Shown: positions 38,501 through 44,080 of the stretch, in pieces
Numbering within the stretch: the first letter of the stretch is position 1
How the letters are laid out: each line of letters opens with the position of its first letter
Source: Typhlomys cinereus
Taxonomy: Eukaryota; Chordata; Mammalia; Rodentia; Platacanthomyidae
DNA length: 64,000 bases
Direction: 5' to 3'
Assembly (NCBI GenBank): GCA_023101885.1
Contig: JALPQD010000631.1
Location: forward strand, 124,001-188,000
The notes under the pieces: model-generated
What the model saw: the letters and a program-made list of their open reading frames with translations, nothing else
Database searches by the model: none
Told to the model about the DNA's origin: nothing
Program-made: the position numbers and the translations under genes

Positions 38501-41488
38501 TATGTAACATCAAAGAAGTATTTACTAAGGAGGTTACTTTTTAAGAAAGAGTCCTATGTAGCTTAGGTTGGCCTGGACCTCACTATGGTGGAAGATGACC
38601 TTGAACTGCTGATCTTCCTGCCTCTCACCTCCAGAGTGCCGGGATGGAAGGCATGTGCCTCTCCCCTGGTTTCATGCAGTGCTGGTTGGGCTTGTGCATT
38701 TGAGGCAAGACCCTACCAACTGAGCTGCAGCCCAGGGACAGAATCTACTGGAAGTATCTACTTACTAGCCATCATTTGAAAAACATATTCATAAACATGC
38801 TTTAGAGAGACCCACTAATAATAACAGTAATAGATTTTTCTCCACTGCCTTTAATAATTTTTCCATTTTTCTAAATTATGATCTTTGAAAGAGATTCAGT
38901 TGTTATATTACTAGCCCATAATAAATGTACCATAATATATTTGTTTCCAATTTCTCGTAATTATTATTCATTACTCTAATAACATATACACATCTCAGTA
39001 TGCATATAATTATTTAAAATAAATCATTTTAAGTGGAATTATTAGGTCAGAGAGCATAAACCTTTTAAAGGTCTTTTTTGAATTTTTAAATTTTATTGTC
39101 CTTGTATACCTCCATGAACATGCACAAACACACATCAATGACATGTATGTGGAGCCAAATGACAATTTTTAGGAATCGTGTCTTTCCTATCATGTGGGTT
39201 CCAGGGACTGAACTCAGACCTCCAGGCTTATACATATACAGCAAGCACCTTTGCTGGTTGAATCGCCTCACTTATCCTAAAGTTCTTTGTGTACGAAGAA
39301 TACTAACTAAAACAATGTTCAATTCTGTTTGCAATCAGTATACAAGGATTCCTGTGTCTATATATACTCAATATAGGGTTTGATCATTATAAAAAAAATT
39401 AACCAATGCAAGACAGGCAAGCAGTAAAATCCTTGAACCATATATAATGGTACTTTTCTAATGATTGTAGAACATTTCTGCTGGAATGGGCTGTTTATTC
39501 ATCTCCATTGTCCATTTTTCTATTGTCACGGTTTGTAAAACTTCTTTATAAATTAGGGATACTTAACGCTATATAACTATACTCTGTAATTAGTCAACTC
39601 CTATCAACTCATATTGAGTGTAGTTAGCCCAAATTATGATAAGGTGGTACACATAAACTACACAATGGATTTCGAAGACAATACAAAAAGGGAAATATGT
39701 AAGTAATTTTTATAACTATATGCTGTATTATTTTAATGTACTAGGTAAACATTAACAACCTACTTTTCATTTTTTAAAATATGGCCACAAACAAGTCAAA
39801 AGAGAAATGTGGCTTTCATATTTAATATGGTTTTTGTTTTTTGCCTTGTTTCTCTTCTTTCAATTAATCAATGATTTTCCTTATTATTTATAAGACTTTC
39901 CTAACCTAGAAGCAGAAACTTCACTGCTCAATTTTCTGAATTATTGCCCTTTCCTGAAAAATATTCAAATAGTCTTTCCCTGTCCCATCCAACTTAAATA
40001 GTACTCTTTTTTCCAAAGGCTTTTATATTTTGCTACAAAAAATGCTACAGTATTACTGATACTAAATTTCCACACAGGGCTGTTTTTGTATTTATAAGGG
40101 GTTTTAAGTAGAGAAATACATTTCAATATTTTGTAGCAATAAACTTTCAGAGGAAATTTGCAAAGTCATTGTGACTGTAGACATACTTATTATCTGTGTT
40201 GCACAGACAGATGAGACAAAGTGTACATAATTTGCTGCGTGACCACTACAGAGAACAGGGATTACAAATTACACGATTTCAAAAACTTTTACTAGTAGAG
40301 GACAACTTAGATTAAATTTAATGGCCATTATATGCAATATGCTTAAATCAATATAACCAATTATATTAGAGCATTTACTGGAGGATTTTGGAGTACGACA
40401 TGTAACCAGATGATTCATTCTGCACATAAAACGTGAAGTGTCTTACCAATGTGGGAAAACTCAAGTTATATTTTTCGGTCACTACCAAAGCTCTAAAAGC
40501 AGTGCTATTAGAAGAAGTTAGTTTGCTATGTTAGGACTCATTATATTTATTACCAGGAAAGGAAATGAATGCACAGTGTTCTATTTGCACAACACAAATT
40601 CACTGTCCTTTATGTCACTTAACCTGAATGGCTGATCTACCGATTTCCACTGGAAGGTCACAAATAAGCTGCAAAAATTTCCCAACAAGACTGCTTGTGA
40701 ATGTTTCTGCAAACACGTCTTGCAATTTCCAAAGATCTGAGGGATTAGCTTAGGCTGGAATCACCCTCTTCTGTGAGTCCTCGGTGTCAAGCACGTCACC
40801 AAGAATAGCAAAGAAGGTAAACCGAGGCAGAACTTACAAGTTCGGTGCTATTTTAAATCTTGTCAAACTACGTCATTTGGAGAAGAAAAAGGACGTCGAA
40901 GGAGATGAAAGCCCTCGTCAACCTTTTTTGAGTTACTTTTTCCACCACAATAAATCCATGCAACTGGAATTGTTTTCGGGTCCCTAATAGTTCATTCAAT
41001 ACTCTGGAAAGCCCTCGACATTCTTTAGGCAACACCCATAATGGTGTGGCACCCCCACCTGGCTTTGGGAAAACGTAAGAAAACCAGGTGCAGTGTAAGA
41101 AAATGTGTCAACCCGGATTGCCAAATGCGGTAAGGCAGTGAGCTCCAAAGACGCCGGAATCGGCCCTCGCGAGGCGCACCCCAATGTTCCGTGGTCGGCT
41201 TCGGGGTGTAGAAAGGCCCGGCGCTCCCCGCGGATCGCGGACCCCCGCCCGGGCCTGGCAGGACAGGCAGCCAGCGGCCTGGGAAGGCACAGGCCAGAAA
41301 AGAGGCTCCGGGCCCGGGAGGGCGAGCGGGCGGGCGACGCGTCCACGGCAGGCGCGGCCTGCTGCCCCCGGCGACCGCGGGGCCGGCGCGGGTCACTCAC
41401 CCTGGCTGCGGCCGCGCAGATGGAGCCGGCGCAGCGAGAACCAGCCGCACCGGTGGGCCGCGGCGGCGGCGGCCAAGCCCGGCAACAT
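760..41488 (-). CDS. SLC30A9: SLC30A9 (ZnT9) gene, 15 coding exons, 3' end outside window
   Basis: Spliced minus-strand gene. Coding exons from the start: 41401-41488, 28867-29031, 23737-23796, 20773-20872, 19843-19935, 18009-18091, 16810-16868, 14363-14430, 12023-12125, 10229-10284, 7998-8133, 5039-5078, 3740-3811, 3161-3268, 760-925. Joined, they give about 465 residues that match remembered human ZnT9 throughout (human is about 568 residues), so roughly 100 C-terminal residues are missing to the left. Order: Arg-rich, acid-free N-terminus typical of a mitochondrial presequence; linker; conserved soluble domain (NNFITGVRAINEF); charged helix (ARERKLRKEAEREYRE); then a six-helix cation diffusion facilitator core with HSLSD in helix 2. 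Known for the family: a mitochondrial zinc exporter, loss of which causes a human cerebro-renal syndrome; older literature also describes a nuclear coactivator role. Family and orthology are near certain; individual splice sites are inferred from GT/AG and phase. Confidence 0.96.
1290..1378 (-). mobile_element. B1 SINE fragment
   Basis: Reverse 7SL-derived words: gagacaggtcttcaagactg, ccttgaactcagggcaa, ccaagtgctgggat. Confidence 0.7.
1802..1972 (+). mobile_element. B2/B3-like SINE
   Basis: gggctggcaagatatctcag at the 5' end, pyrimidine-rich before an A tail. Diverged. Confidence 0.65.
2540..3046 (-). mobile_element. L1 3' end, decayed
   Basis: 2970-3046 reads, in reverse, as the end of L1 ORF2 (tctggcttatttcactaagc..ttccatcatcttcctac). 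It is preceded on the plus strand by the pyrimidine-rich 3'UTR. Open frames here are fragments of this. Confidence 0.6.
3161..3268 (-). CDS. SLC30A9: SLC30A9 coding exon 14
   Basis: It encodes VESRDPSTNVILLEDTAAVL then GVIIAATCMGLTSVT (helix 5). The donor is GTGAGT. The acceptor ends ATTAAAG, a weak AAG acceptor with the pyrimidine tract set about 11 bases back. Where most ZnT family members have HxxxD in helix 5, this reads ILLED, which looks like the normal ZnT9 state. Confidence 0.95.
3740..3811 (-). CDS. SLC30A9: SLC30A9 coding exon 13
   Basis: A 72 bp exon encoding TLLVAINELRRSAQAQGTSF then YKY (end of helix 4 and a basic cytosol/matrix loop). Acceptor CTTTCAG, donor GTAAG. Confidence 0.95.
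4019..4373 (-). mobile_element. B4-like composite SINE
   Basis: A (GT)-rich start, then gaaacaaggtctttttgttg and gctaggctagttggcct. It continues through a B1-like centre to a tRNA-like end, acccataagccatcttccca. The order matches B4/RSINE1-type rodent elements. Open frames here are spurious. Confidence 0.55.
5039..5078 (-). CDS. SLC30A9: SLC30A9 coding exon 12 (40 bp)
   Basis: A very short exon encoding AYCILAGSLVSEG, helix 4. Acceptor TTTTCTAG, donor GTATGT. It is not a multiple of three, so it must be included to keep the frame. Confidence 0.95.
5735..6240 (+). mobile_element. L1 3' end, decayed
   Basis: 5795-5945 resembles the L1 ORF2 terminus (ggaaaatggataaaacggg, cagacacagaaagacaaaga). 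It runs into a purine-rich 3'UTR and a short (GT)n at 5963-5974. In a SLC30A9 intron. Confidence 0.65.
6630..6727 (+). mobile_element. B1 SINE, degenerate
   Basis: gtggcataagcctgtaattc followed by a short B1-like body ending near gcagcctgggcattaaa. Confidence 0.55.
7998..8133 (-). CDS. SLC30A9: SLC30A9 coding exon 11
   Basis: A 136 bp exon encoding YGFSNMRYIASLISGVGIFM, then MGAGLSWYHGVMGLLHPQPI and ETLLW (helix 3 and the approach to helix 4). Acceptor TTTTTCAG; the donor GTGATC is suboptimal. Almost identical to human. Confidence 0.96.
8134..10228. other. SLC30A9 intron, largely unique AT-rich DNA
   Basis: Apart from the 73 bp tandem duplication at 8487-8632 I recognise no gene, SINE, L1 or LTR here. 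It is one of the few repeat-free intervals over 1.5 kb in the window. Confidence 0.5.
8487..8632. repeat. 73 bp tandem duplication, two copies
   Basis: 8487-8559 and 8560-8632 are direct neighbours of equal length. Both begin aaatttctctataatacag and both end tgatttgtattatctat, with about ten differences clustered in the middle. AT-rich intronic DNA between SLC30A9 exons 10 and 11. Confidence 0.85.
10229..10284 (-). CDS. SLC30A9: SLC30A9 coding exon 10
   Basis: A 56 bp exon encoding GLLALGISKSIQTPDSTH. Acceptor CCATAG, donor GTAAGG. It is the end of helix 2 and the following loop; the outgoing CC plus G gives the conserved Pro before Tyr-Gly-Phe. Confidence 0.93.
11215..11312 (-). mobile_element. 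B1 SINE fragment
   Basis: tttttgagacaggatagtct at left and ccatgttccaagtacaggg at right; reverse B1 order. Confidence 0.55.
11540..11832 (-). mobile_element. B2-like SINE with (GT)n
   Basis: A reverse copy of the same young family, with (GT)n at 11588-11621 and ccagcccc at the right. Flanks agttgtacctttttt and agttgtcccttttttc form a near-perfect target duplication. The open frames here are SINE reading frames. Confidence 0.85.
12023..12125 (-). CDS. SLC30A9: SLC30A9 coding exon 9 (zinc-site helix)
   Basis: It encodes NGLNCFFKFLAWIYTGSASM and FSEAIHSLSDTCNQ. The HSLSD motif is the helix-2 HxxxD zinc site of cation diffusion facilitators. Acceptor TTCTCTAG, donor GTAAGG. Confidence 0.96.
13379..13610 (+). 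mobile_element. B2-like SINE, older copy
   Basis: gaggttggggacatggccca then agtggttaagag; body diverged; ends before the A-rich stretch at 13588-13606. Confidence 0.6.
13612..14208 (+). mobile_element. L1 3'UTR fragment with G-rich tract and A tail
   Basis: It shares an ordered series of words with 37290-37880 (gatggggaagaa.., gttagggc.., caaagtct..ggatcacag, gaggacccagagggaag..). It ends in a G-run of 11, a purine tract and poly-A at 14169-14196. Typical rodent L1 3'UTR layout. Confidence 0.6.
14058..14196 (+). repeat. G-run, polypurine and poly-A tract
   Basis: A G11 run near 14062, polypurine to 14145, then nearly pure A at 14169-14196. It belongs to the L1 3'UTR fragment. Confidence 0.8.
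14363..14430 (-). CDS. SLC30A9: SLC30A9 coding exon 8
   Basis: It encodes PRSRMLSVFFKGPGKVVMVA then IC, the lead-in and first half of transmembrane helix 1. Acceptor CTTACAG, donor GTAAGT. The outgoing AT joins a C to make Ile. Confidence 0.95.
14723..14905 (+). mobile_element. B3-like SINE with (CT)n(CA)n tail
   Basis: gggccagaagattgcttagt, B box gagttcgatcctc, ctctgacttcc, then (TC)n and (AC)n at 14862-14903. Confidence 0.7.
15232..15393 (-). mobile_element. B3-like SINE
   Basis: Poly-T at 15232-15249, then reverse SINE words ending ctgtctcactggcccc. Confidence 0.65.
15641..15915 (+). mobile_element. B2-like SINE
   Basis: gggtgggagattggctcagt followed by ggttagagaacttgcc, then the standard body and a (CA)-rich end. 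The frames on both strands near 15850-16300 start in its tail and are not genes. Confidence 0.7.
16334..16473. repeat. Compound tetranucleotide microsatellite (CTAT)n(CTAC)n
   Basis: About 20 CTAT units (16334-16414) pass into about 14 CTAC units with one CTTA variant. In a SLC30A9 intron. A single T-to-C change spread through half of the array. Confidence 0.95.
16810..16868 (-). CDS. SLC30A9: SLC30A9 coding exon 7
   Basis: A 59 bp exon encoding LFRNQKILREYGDFLGNTK; acceptor CTTGTAG, donor GTAAG. It ends in phase 0 before the exon that opens the membrane domain. Confidence 0.94.
16960..17165 (+). mobile_element. B4 SINE (ID + B1 fusion)
   Basis: ID-like head ggctgtagctctgttggtag joined to a B1-like part (ctgggcatgatagcacatgc, gatcacgagttcaagg). 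This is the arrangement that defines B4. Confidence 0.7.
18009..18091 (-). CDS. SLC30A9: SLC30A9 coding exon 6
   Basis: It encodes SLEVWGSPEALARERKLRKE then AEREYRE, a charged, probably helical segment ahead of the membrane domain. The acceptor is GTGCAG and the donor GTAAGT. The final A combines with the GG of the next exon to give Arg. Confidence 0.95.
18355..19756 (+). mobile_element. L1 3' end (ORF2 C-terminus plus 3'UTR), interrupted
   Basis: 18355-18427 and 18784-18990 are recognisable as the end of L1 ORF2 (tggaactaccatacaatcc; cacaatagcgaagcaatgg). They are followed by rodent L1 3'UTR-like sequence and an A-rich tail near 19745-19756. The element is split by a hAT-like insertion at 18428-18783. 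Strongly decayed, not coding. Confidence 0.75.
18428..18783 (+). mobile_element. hAT-like non-autonomous element, copy 1
   Basis: A ~356 bp element beginning tgtcatggtttgaa and ending agtaactgctac. It is flanked by AGGATA on both sides (18422-18427, 18784-18789), inside an L1. It shares most of its length with the copies at 24564, 44081 and 51024 (opposite orientation). The layout resembles the rodent URR1-type hAT MITEs; that assignment is from memory. Confidence 0.7.
19843..19935 (-). CDS. SLC30A9: SLC30A9 coding exon 5
   Basis: It encodes DLEQLRKIRRRSPHEDTEAF and TVFLRSDVEA, with the acceptor CTCCAG and donor GTAAG. It continues the soluble domain and is nearly identical to the remembered human segment (human has Ser and Tyr where this has Ala and Phe). 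Confidence 0.95.
20554..20766 (+). mobile_element. B2/B3-like SINE abutting exon 4 donor
   Basis: Starts gggctggtgatgggtctcag and ends in an A-rich tail (aataaataaaaaaaaat). The tail ends about six bases from the GT of the SLC30A9 exon 4 donor, on the opposite strand. Confidence 0.8.
20773..20872 (-). CDS. SLC30A9: SLC30A9 coding exon 4
   Basis: It encodes KAVLKKREYGSKY, TKNNFITGVRAINEF and CLKS, the start of the conserved soluble domain. The acceptor is GGCTTAG. The donor is GTATAG, with A rather than G at +5, and is followed within a few bases by the poly-A tail of an opposite-strand SINE (20554-20766). Confidence 0.94.
21188..21867 (+). mobile_element. Solo LTR of an endogenous retrovirus
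   Basis: A 680 bp element starting TGTGGAA and ending TTCCAACA, an imperfect terminal inverted repeat. It is flanked by the 4 bp direct repeat GTTT (21184-21187 and 21868-21871). Internally it has a TATA-like CCCTATAAAAACCC near 21696, an AATAAA near 21773 and a GC-rich U5-like end. This U3-R-U5 layout, with no gag/pol/env beside it, marks a solo LTR left after recombination. The 4 bp duplication suits a class I (gamma-type) provirus. It sits antisense in SLC30A9 intron 3, 315 bp from exon 4. Confidence 0.8.
22955..23125 (-). mobile_element. B1 SINE plus (ATT)n
   Basis: (ATT)n tract at 22997-23027, then gagataaggtctcactatgt, gtagctcagactggtcac and cagtctcccaaggact. Confidence 0.7.
23190..23320 (+). 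mobile_element. MIR-like ancient SINE
   Basis: The order (caaatgagtcacgtaaggtc, ..aaccccattttgtctgac, accagagcc) matches MIR. Diverged; an estimate. Confidence 0.45.
23737..23796 (-). CDS. SLC30A9: SLC30A9 coding exon 3
   Basis: The acceptor TTTACAG and donor GTAAAT bound a 60 bp exon encoding KSIDAELKAPLKKDPLQIR. The ELKAPLK core is shared with the human protein. Incoming and outgoing phases are the same, so skipping it would keep the frame. Confidence 0.9.
24258..24560 (+). mobile_element. B2-like SINE with (CA)n and (AAAC)n tail
   Basis: ggactggagagatggcaggg, ggttaagcctctatctctc, aaggtcctgagttcaaatcc; tail (CA)n then (AAAC)n at 24536-24558. It is immediately followed by hAT-like copy 2. 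Confidence 0.8.
24564..24911 (-). mobile_element. hAT-like non-autonomous element, copy 2
   Basis: Reverse-orientation copy starting tgtaatggttactctt and ending aaaccatgac, between a (AAAC)n tract and an (AATA)n tract. The body (SINE-free, ~350 bp) matches copy 1 strongly, including ttctcctggaggtagggtgg. Confidence 0.75.
25838..26102 (-). mobile_element. B2-like SINE with long (TG)n
   Basis: (TG)~22 at 25838-25882, then cagagggcactgtgtgtgct and, at the far end, gaacctctgagccatctctc. Frames here are SINE and microsatellite reading frames. Confidence 0.8.
26500..26529. repeat. (CA)n microsatellite
   Basis: About 14 uninterrupted CA units beside a poly-A SINE tail at 26434-26446, in SLC30A9 intron 2. 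Confidence 0.9.
27085..27484 (-). mobile_element. Related hAT-like element, different subfamily
   Basis: It begins near aaacagcttaagggaacaag and ends near caagttgacacctgtatcta. This matches the general pattern of rodent URR1-type elements (..AACTTAAGG..GGGTTTATT.. and ..CAAGTTGACA..), from memory. In SLC30A9 intron 2. Confidence 0.45.
27543..27725 (+). mobile_element. B3-like SINE
   Basis: gggccactgaaatggctcag, then a body ending in a pyrimidine run and agtaagtaaaatat. Confidence 0.65.
28263..28383 (+). mobile_element. B1 SINE
   Basis: gcctggcatggttgctcgtg, tctgtaatcctagcacttg, gagaccctgtctcaagg. The clearest B1 in the window. Confidence 0.85.
28733..28757. repeat. (CAGT)n microsatellite
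   Basis: Five CAGT units after a short (CA)n, about 110 bp downstream of SLC30A9 exon 2's donor. Confidence 0.8.
28867..29031 (-). CDS. SLC30A9: SLC30A9 coding exon 2
   Basis: The acceptor ..TTTTAG precedes 29031; the donor GTATG begins at 28866. The exon starts with two bases that complete Asp30, then 54 codons including TLSQVKLYSS and EKEEQGSQTQRLEKVP. This poorly conserved linker is the most divergent part of the protein. Compared with remembered human ZnT9 it seems about four residues shorter just after the exon junction. Confidence 0.9.
29738..29850 (+). mobile_element. ID-like SINE
   Basis: ttgggctggggatatagtta, ctaccatgcatgaaatccta, then C and A homopolymers at 29830-29848. Diverged. 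Confidence 0.55.
30420..31960 (+). mobile_element. L1 3' region, decayed
   Basis: Purine-rich and 3'UTR-like sequence. The segment 31370-31560 (ctgcttgcccctaaacagac.., tcttctggccatgtcaggac) follows the usual rodent L1 3'UTR order. The open frame 31602-31961 lies inside it and is not a gene. Confidence 0.5.
32210..33640 (-). mobile_element. L1-derived sequence, decayed, probably more than one piece
   Basis: 33112-33640 reads in reverse like a rodent L1 3'UTR (tttttattgaatttgttctt at the poly-A side; agtctggtgggctcctcact). 32210-32470 is pyrimidine-rich and similar in type. 32470-33110 is less certain. Confidence 0.4.
34090..34355 (-). mobile_element. B2-like SINE
   Basis: Reverse copy ending aacccctgagccatct; body includes ctgcctggtggtttttatgt. 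Confidence 0.75.
35027..35340 (+). mobile_element. B2/B3-like SINE, long variant
   Basis: gggatggttatcagctcagt, B box agttcaatccc, gaggctgtcctctggcctcc, then a (CA)-poor tail. Confidence 0.6.
35620..35815 (+). mobile_element. B2-like SINE
   Basis: gggcagggagctcagaagtt, aaggacctgaatttggatcc, and a (CA)n end. Central part shortened. Confidence 0.65.
36238..36345 (+). mobile_element. B1 SINE fragment
   Basis: tagcttgtaatccctgtact, gatcacaagttcgaagtc, gagacttcgtctaaaaag. Truncated B1. Confidence 0.55.
36420..36562 (-). mobile_element. B4/B3-like SINE fragment
   Basis: gggggtggaggccagaggtt, ttgagataggatttttcact, gagtcacctccccaggcccc. Confidence 0.5.
37290..37880 (+). mobile_element. L1 3'UTR fragment
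   Basis: Same family as 13612-14208, with the polypurine run 37685-37835 and an A-rich end. A short piece of it (ggagaaggcttcaggcagta) also recurs at 42330-42410. In SLC30A9 intron 1. Confidence 0.6.
37897..38060 (+). mobile_element. B2/B3-like SINE
   Basis: ggctggtaagatgcctgagt, gaacaggattcaaattc, tgacctccgcctgcatgct. Confidence 0.6.
38194..38475 (+). mobile_element. B2-like tRNA-derived SINE, young copy
   Basis: Starts ggggctggagagttggctca, with a B box gagttcggatcc at 38249-38260 and an A-rich 3' end. It is flanked by an 18 bp perfect target duplication, taaaaatatgaacaatga (38176-38193 and 38476-38493). Perfect flanks and a near-consensus body indicate recent insertion in SLC30A9 intron 1. 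Confidence 0.9.
38535..38742 (-). mobile_element. B4-like SINE
   Basis: Reverse B1-like words (tatgtagcttaggttggcct, gaccttgaactgctgatctt) followed by a reverse ID-like end (accctaccaactgagctgca). Confidence 0.6.
38830..39600 (+). mobile_element. Ancient L1 (L1M-like) fragment split by a SINE
   Basis: 38900-39060 (ending aagtggaattattaggtcag) and 39290-39600 look like old L1 3' sequence. A minus-strand B2-like SINE lies between, at about 39066-39285. Confidence 0.4.
39066..39285 (-). mobile_element. B2/B3-like SINE
   Basis: ttttaaattttattgtcctt at left, gtgggttccagggactgaac and gctggttgaatcgcctcac at right. Reverse copy. Confidence 0.6.
41401..41488 (-). CDS. SLC30A9: SLC30A9 coding exon 1 (start codon, targeting peptide)
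   Basis: The ATG at 41488-41486 begins MLPGLAAAAAAHRCGWFSLR, continuing RLHLRGRSQ. It has 29 codons plus one base (G), then the donor GTGAGTG at 41400-41394. The start matches the known family N-terminus. The stretch has six Arg, two His and no acidic residue, as expected of a mitochondrial presequence. The GCC/GCG run encodes a six-Ala tract. Confidence 0.93.
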
Positions 41489-41730
41489 CCTGGCGGGGCG
41501 GACGCCCCCACTCGGACACCGCCTCCTGCCTCCGCGCCGCCGCCCGCGCCAACTGACTCCATAGACCGGACGCCCGCTTCCCCCCCAGTCTGCGCCGCCG
41601 CCGGCGGCCTCCGCGACCCGGAAGTCTCACGTCATTTAGCGCCGCCCGCGCGGAGGACGGCGGAAGTGACGTCTCGTGGCGCGCGAATCACGAGGCCGCG
41701 CCCACGCGGCGGGGGCGTGGTTAGCGAGGG
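41489..41730 (-). promoter_or_regulatory. SLC30A9: SLC30A9 TATA-less promoter / 5'UTR
   Basis: The GC-rich stretch upstream of the start codon has no TATA box. Visible sites: ETS core CCCGGAAGT (41617-41625), CRE-like TCACGTCAT (41627-41635), a second ETS site joined to a CRE, GCGGAAGTGACGTC (41660-41673), and an Sp1/KLF/EGR-like GCGGGGGCGTGG near 41709-41720. ETS+CRE pairs are typical of housekeeping and mitochondrial-gene promoters. The transcription start itself is not determined. Confidence 0.7.
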
Positions 41731-42524
41731 CCGCCTAACCTCGGGGTCTTCCCCGCGGAGCCCTGGGGTCGCGGCCGCTGCTCATCCCAGCCGGGAAGGC
41801 CGCGTAGCTGGGCTCGAAGCCTGCGCCGTGCGCGTGGAGCGCGAGGCGAGGTGCGAGGAAGGACGCCTGGTCACCTTGCTGCTGCCGCTGGCTCAGCCTC
41901 CGCGGCTCGGCTGGTAGACACCGCGCGCGTTGGTGAAATCAGAGCTGTTGCATATTCGTGACACTTAGGTAAACCAGGAGAGATCTTGAACCGGGATGGA
42001 GAGAGAAACCGGAGCATTAGTCACCTCTGTTTTAACTATTCGTCTCTGCCATGCTCATCCAGGACTTCTTACACAACCCAGCTGTAATTCACGTGCCATG
42101 TAGTCTTCAAACGCCTATTACCGCTACATTTATGTATTTGTTTGCTGGCATGATGCAGGAGCCTGTGTATTTCACTTGTCGTCCAGAGGCTAAAACAATG
42201 CCTCGCACAAATGTGCAGATTGCATGATAGTCTTTTTCAAAGATCGGCAGAGTCGCTTCTCTAATGAAACTTTTTCAAGAGACTATCAATTAGCACATTC
42301 CTCATTTTTTAAACTTTTTGTTATTACAGGGAGAAGGCTTCAGGCAGTAGGATCCTGAAAGGCAAGGGGTCAAACAGAGTTCTCAGGCATTCTTCATTAA
42401 GAGAACCAACACGGAGTGCTTCCTGGTTGCTTGTTTGTAGTTTTAGGCACGGTCTCCTACAGTACCCAGGCTGGCCTGCAGCTGCGGTACTCTGATTCCT
42501 GGAACTCCCAACAGTGCTCCGGTC

Positions 42525-42786
42525 TCAAGCCTTCCAAGGTGTGGGTGGGTGTAGAAAAAGCACCTTGTGTGCCTGTGAAGACCCAAAGGTGACTAAAGGA
42601 ATCATCCAGGAATGCTGTGCCTCATTTATTGCCCTACACTGAGGTCTCCCAGGCTCCACCTTCCAGCACCTTAAGTGCCCGTCACAGCCCACCCCGTTTT
42701 TACGTGGGATATGGAACCCAAACTCAGGTCCTTTGTGCTTTCGAGGCAAAAGGCTTACTTAACCCCTGAGCCATTTTTCTAGCCCC
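42525..42786 (-). mobile_element. B2-like SINE
   Basis: Reverse copy, body ttttacgtgggatatgga, right end acttaacccctgagccattt. A reverse B1 fragment (42440-42530) precedes it. Confidence 0.75.
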
Positions 42787-43569
42787 CAGCTGTCTTTTAT
42801 ACTGACTGAAGTAAGATCAGATGAATGAAGTGAAATAATTATTAGAATGGTAAACTTAAGGGAAACTTGGCGAAATAAAGTACATAACAGCTTAACTAAT
42901 TTTAAGCAGGTCCATTGATCTTTTTTGATAATTCTTCCTCAATCGAGAAAGGTCAAAGCTACTCAGGCTTTGTCTTCTGTAACTGGATTTTTTTTTAGTC
43001 TTATGTTCAATTTTTAAAGGAATATAGATCATTTTGTGACAAGTCAGGAGAGTTTAAATAATTTTAACAGCAGCTATGTAAAGTGTACAACATGATGCTT
43101 ATACATCATAAATTTTCACATTAGTTTTTTTTCTACTCTTCTTGGTATTGCTGAAAGGTAACTTTAAGCACCTAATTTTCATAAATTTCCAGTGGCTTTT
43201 TTCCCAAACGAATCTGGAGAATAAGATGGATCATGCTATCTCGATGAATCCTCCACAATGCTATATTGCATAATAAAGCATCAACAGACTTGTATTAAAA
43301 TATTTCTTCAGTTATCTTGTTTACACCTCCATGTTGTTATGCTTGTCTTACCAAATTTTCTACAAGTGCTGGAAATTGAAGTAATGTCAATTTGAGAGTT
43401 CTTTAGGGAACTTTCCTTTGCATACTGTAAGAATCCCATTTTACCAAGAGATTTCACTTTTATGCTCTAGTTGAGATATTTGCCAAACATAACATTCCAT
43501 CATTGCAGGATGTATTTTTATTGGAAACAGAACATTTAAATATAATTTCAAATAGTTATAACAGTAGTA

Positions 43570-43665
43570 AATATTAATCATTTATTGACCCTTTATGTGC
43601 TCTATCCTATTCATAACATCTGAGTAAGTTCTAAATGAAGAAACTAACGCATAAAATGCTTCTCT
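43570..43665 (+). mobile_element. MIR-like ancient SINE
   Basis: The order tatgtgctctatcctattca, catctgagtaag.., aatgaagaaactaacgcat fits MIR. Low certainty. Confidence 0.3.
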
Positions 43666-43699
43666 TGAGTACCACATTTTACTTGTTTTGTGTGGAAGA

Positions 43700-44080
43700 C
43701 AGACGATGTTGGATGGCCTTCTTCATAACTCTCCACCTTATTTTTGAAGAGGGGTTCTCTCACCAAACTTGGAGCTCACAGATCCAGCTAGACTAAGTAA
43801 CTACCAAGCCGCAGGGATGCTCCTGTCTGTCTCGAAGGGATTATAGATGTGTGGTGTATGTTTGTGCCAAGGTTTGGAAAGTCAGACAGAGGCGAGCACA
43901 CCTGCTTCTATCCATCTTTCCTCCCGATGTGCATGCAAGCATATTGCTCTTTATCTTATTTCTGCAATGATTGTTTAGAATGACTGGCCAGTGAATTCCA
44001 GGAATCCATGTCTCCAACCTCCCAGCACTGAGCATTACAGATGCTTAGCCACGTCTAGCTTTTACAGGGTGCTTGGGATC
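43700..44080 (-). mobile_element. B4-like SINE remnants
   Basis: ggggttctctcaccaaactt, gagctcacagatccagctag and, later, tcccagcactgagcattaca. The order is interrupted at about 43860-43980. Confidence 0.5.

Larger units (their letters stand above)
29032..41400 (-). other. SLC30A9: SLC30A9 intron 1 (12.4 kb)
   Basis: Largest intron. It contains the L1, SINE and microsatellite pieces listed separately. Stretches with nothing recognised include 29060-29735, 29890-30410, 33650-34080, 35350-35615 and 39610-41000. The last of these is repeat-poor and lies next to the promoter. Confidence 0.7.
41140..41930. other. CpG island
   Basis: The only long GC-rich, CpG-dense block in the window. It covers SLC30A9 exon 1, its promoter, the start of intron 1 and about 300 bp upstream. 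Dense CG dinucleotides here contrast with near absence elsewhere, indicating a germline-unmethylated promoter. Long open frames across it on both strands are a by-product of GC content. Confidence 0.85.

Noticed and set aside
40996..41562. 188-codon minus-strand open frame over exon 1
   Set aside because: It reads through the exon 1 donor and is out of frame with the recognised N-terminus. Only its upstream ATG is of interest, reported as a possible uORF.
41105..41917. 270-codon plus-strand open frame across the CpG island
   Set aside because: Composition (Ala/Arg/Pro/Gly) is what GC-rich DNA gives in any frame; it runs antisense through SLC30A9 exon 1 and the promoter and resembles no family I know.
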